DNA of 5,938 bases from Candidatus Bathyarchaeota archaeon (GTDB lineage Archaea > Thermoproteota > Bathyarchaeia > TCS64). This document shows positions 5,325 through 5,938 of this stretch, in pieces (position 1 is the first letter of the stretch; each line of letters starts with the position of its first letter). The notes under the pieces were generated by a model. That model saw only the letters and a program-made list of their open reading frames with translations. It did not search any database and was not told where the DNA came from. The stretch covers positions 1 through 5,938 of the forward strand of contig JAUVYU010000057.1 in NCBI GenBank assembly GCA_030602935.1, given 5' to 3'. The position numbers and the translations under genes were made by a program.

Positions 5325-5334
5325 TTTTTTATCC
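5325..5334 (+). promoter_or_regulatory. TATA box of the glutaredoxin-like gene, suggesting a leaderless transcript
   Basis: TTTTTTATCC ends 16 bases before the ATG at 5351. The usual archaeal spacing of about 25 bp from the box centre places the transcription start at or within a few bases of the ATG. No Shine-Dalgarno sequence is present in between, which is consistent with leaderless translation. The T-run may also terminate the upstream reductase transcript. Confidence 0.55.
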
Positions 5335-5350
5335 GTTTCCGCCAGCTTGA

Positions 5351-5626
5351 ATGACGACAAAGATGGTCAAGATAGAGGTCTATTTCTCACCCGTCTGCCC
5401 CCACTGCCCCGGAGCCAAGAAGCTCGTCGCAGAGGTAGCCTCAAGGTACGGGGACAGCGTGGAGGTGGAGGAGGTCAACACGTACACGCCGGAGGGCATC
5501 AAGAGGGGCATGGCGAACGGGGTCATGTCCGTCCCCACAGTGTTCGTGGAAGGAGAAAGGAAGTTCGTCGGCTTCCCCTTCAAGGAGCCCACGACATGTC
5601 GGCTTCTCCTCCCGCGCGCGCGATAA
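5351..5626 (+). CDS. Glutaredoxin/thioredoxin-like protein with CPHC active site; C-terminus probably replaced
   Basis: A 91-residue small archaeal thioredoxin-fold protein (Mth807/Mj0307-like size). Strand 1 (KIEVYFSP) leads into the CPHC active site (Cys16, Cys19). SVPTVFV carries the cis-proline, Pro62, and KFVGFP (71-76) is the usual last strand before the final helix. The protein likely reduces disulfides in the cytosol, taking electrons from the reductase encoded just upstream. From about residue 80 the sequence stops looking like the family: an amphipathic helix is expected after the FKE segment, but it reads PTTCRLLLPRAR and ends in codons of a CGCGCGCGCG run followed by TAA. Codons there (TGT, CGG, CTT, CGA) also depart from the gene's strong G/C third-position bias. 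I infer that the native 3' end was replaced at a junction near 5593-5622. The fold core is intact. Confidence 0.85.
   Translation: MTTKMVKIEVYFSPVCPHCPGAKKLVAEVASRYGDSVEVEEVNTYTPEGIKRGMANGVMSVPTVFVEGERKFVGFPFKEPTTCRLLLPRAR
5613..5622. repeat. CG run (CGCGCGCGCG) at the right compositional junction
   Basis: Ten alternating C/G bases, preceded by TCC and followed by A, form TCCCGCGCGCGCGA (5610-5623). TCCCGCGCGCGA at 558-569 in the left A/T-rich zone is the same string two bases shorter. Both lie at the 3' end of a gene and encode Arg-Ala-Arg there. Such alternating runs can adopt Z-DNA and slip in length. Confidence 0.6.
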
Positions 5627-5628
5627 GA

Positions 5629-5634
5629 TTATAT
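5629..5634 (+). promoter_or_regulatory. Possible TATA box for the 38-residue gene
   Basis: TTATAT lies immediately after the CG run and about 32 bp before the ATG at 5666, predicting transcription from about 5657. Four TTC triplets (5634-5645) follow the box. No ribosome site is evident. Confidence 0.4.
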
Positions 5635-5665
5635 TCTTCTTCTTCATGTTATTATTCGGACAAAT

Positions 5666-5782
5666 ATGTCAAACGTATACATAGAGAAGAAAAGCTACAA
5701 CAAGATCATACGACTCGGAGAAGACCCAAAGACATTCGTTAACGATGCGGTTAAGGAGAAACTTGAGAGGAAGGAACAATGA
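5666..5782 (+). CDS. Small ribbon-helix-helix-like protein (38 residues)
   Basis: The ATG at 5666 opens a 38-codon frame ending in TGA. The product has a short strand (VYIEKK, 4-9), a helix (SYNKIIRLGE), then DPKTFVNDAVKEKLER (20-35), a second helix with the spacing of an Arc/MetJ-type ribbon-helix-helix monomer. Small archaeal proteins of this pattern are common on plasmids, viruses and islands, where they act as DNA-binding regulators or antitoxin-like factors. The stop overlaps the next gene's start as ATGA, strong support for both being real and translationally coupled. Codons (ATA, CGA, CTC/CTT) differ from the G/C-rich genes to the left. The family is inferred from pattern only. Confidence 0.6.
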   Translation: MSNVYIEKKSYNKIIRLGEDPKTFVNDAVKEKLERKEQ

Positions 5783-5938
5783 TAATCGGAACAATAACGA
5801 TAGTCCTAAGTGTCGCCCTACTATGCATAGGGATATACGTGTTTTACGGAAACCGTCTACGTGAAGCCGCGGTGAGAAGAGCAGCGAGACGAGAACAGTT
5901 CGGTGACGACTATGACAGGTTCAAAGACGACCACAATA
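5779..5938 (+). CDS. Single-pass membrane protein, N-terminal part (runs off the window)
   Basis: The ATG at 5779 shares four bases with the TGA of the preceding gene. The visible 53 residues begin with one hydrophobic segment (about 2-23: Ile, Val, Leu, Ala, one Cys), then a basic stretch (RLREAAVRRAARR) and an acidic one (DDYDRFKDD). The positive-inside rule predicts a short external N-terminus with the charged part in the cytoplasm. There is no lipobox or signal-peptidase site. The function is unknown. The pairing with a tiny ribbon-helix-helix-like gene suggests a two-gene accessory unit, but the remainder is outside the window. Confidence 0.6.
   Translation, partial: MIIGTITIVLSVALLCIGIYVFYGNRLREAAVRRAARREQFGDDYDRFKDDHN

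Noticed and set aside
5347..5742. 131-codon alternative frame overlapping the glutaredoxin-like gene
   Set aside because: Its translation is Arg/Gly/His-rich without a recognisable fold and conflicts with the clear thioredoxin fold in the other frame and with the 38-residue gene.

Overview
The window looks archaeal. It encodes an Hjc-type Holliday junction resolvase, and several genes are preceded at promoter distance by A/T-rich boxes of archaeal TATA type (about 981, 1836, 4300 and 5325). Arginine is mostly AGG/AGA and third positions in the central genes are strongly G/C. The soluble Lon-like protease and a thioredoxin reductase without the usual NADPH-binding arginines would fit a Thermoplasmata-like euryarchaeon, but that placement is inference and no rRNA or marker gene is present to fix it.

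There are three compositional zones. (1) Positions 1 to about 955 are A/T-rich, with one 197-residue orphan gene and a gene-free stretch (600-1028) packed with CGCGC/GCGCGC blocks, short direct repeats and palindromes. (2) Positions about 1000-5590 are G/C-rich, host-like and all on the + strand: a winged-helix protein and Hjc (10 bp apart, probably one transcript); a LonC/AAA_32-type Lon-like protease with its own promoter and a symmetric element at the expected transcription start; a thioredoxin reductase; and a CPHC glutaredoxin/thioredoxin-like protein. (3) From about 5595 the sequence changes again. The last dozen codons of the glutaredoxin-like gene look non-native and end in a CG run like those on the left, followed by a 38-residue ribbon-helix-helix-like protein overlapping (ATGA) a single-pass membrane protein that runs off the window.

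The central genes suggest housekeeping in DNA repair, protein quality control and thiol redox. The reductase and the CPHC protein are plausible redox partners with separate promoters. The outer zones look like mobile or accessory DNA, with GCGCGC blocks near both compositional junctions; a misassembly cannot be excluded from sequence alone.

The points most worth checking are: the GCGCGC-rich repeat region at 561-955; an in-frame TAG in the Lon-like gene followed by ten codons resembling the family's natural C-terminal tail; the symmetric element before the Lon-like gene; the missing NADPH motif in the reductase; and the junction at the 3' end of the glutaredoxin-like gene.
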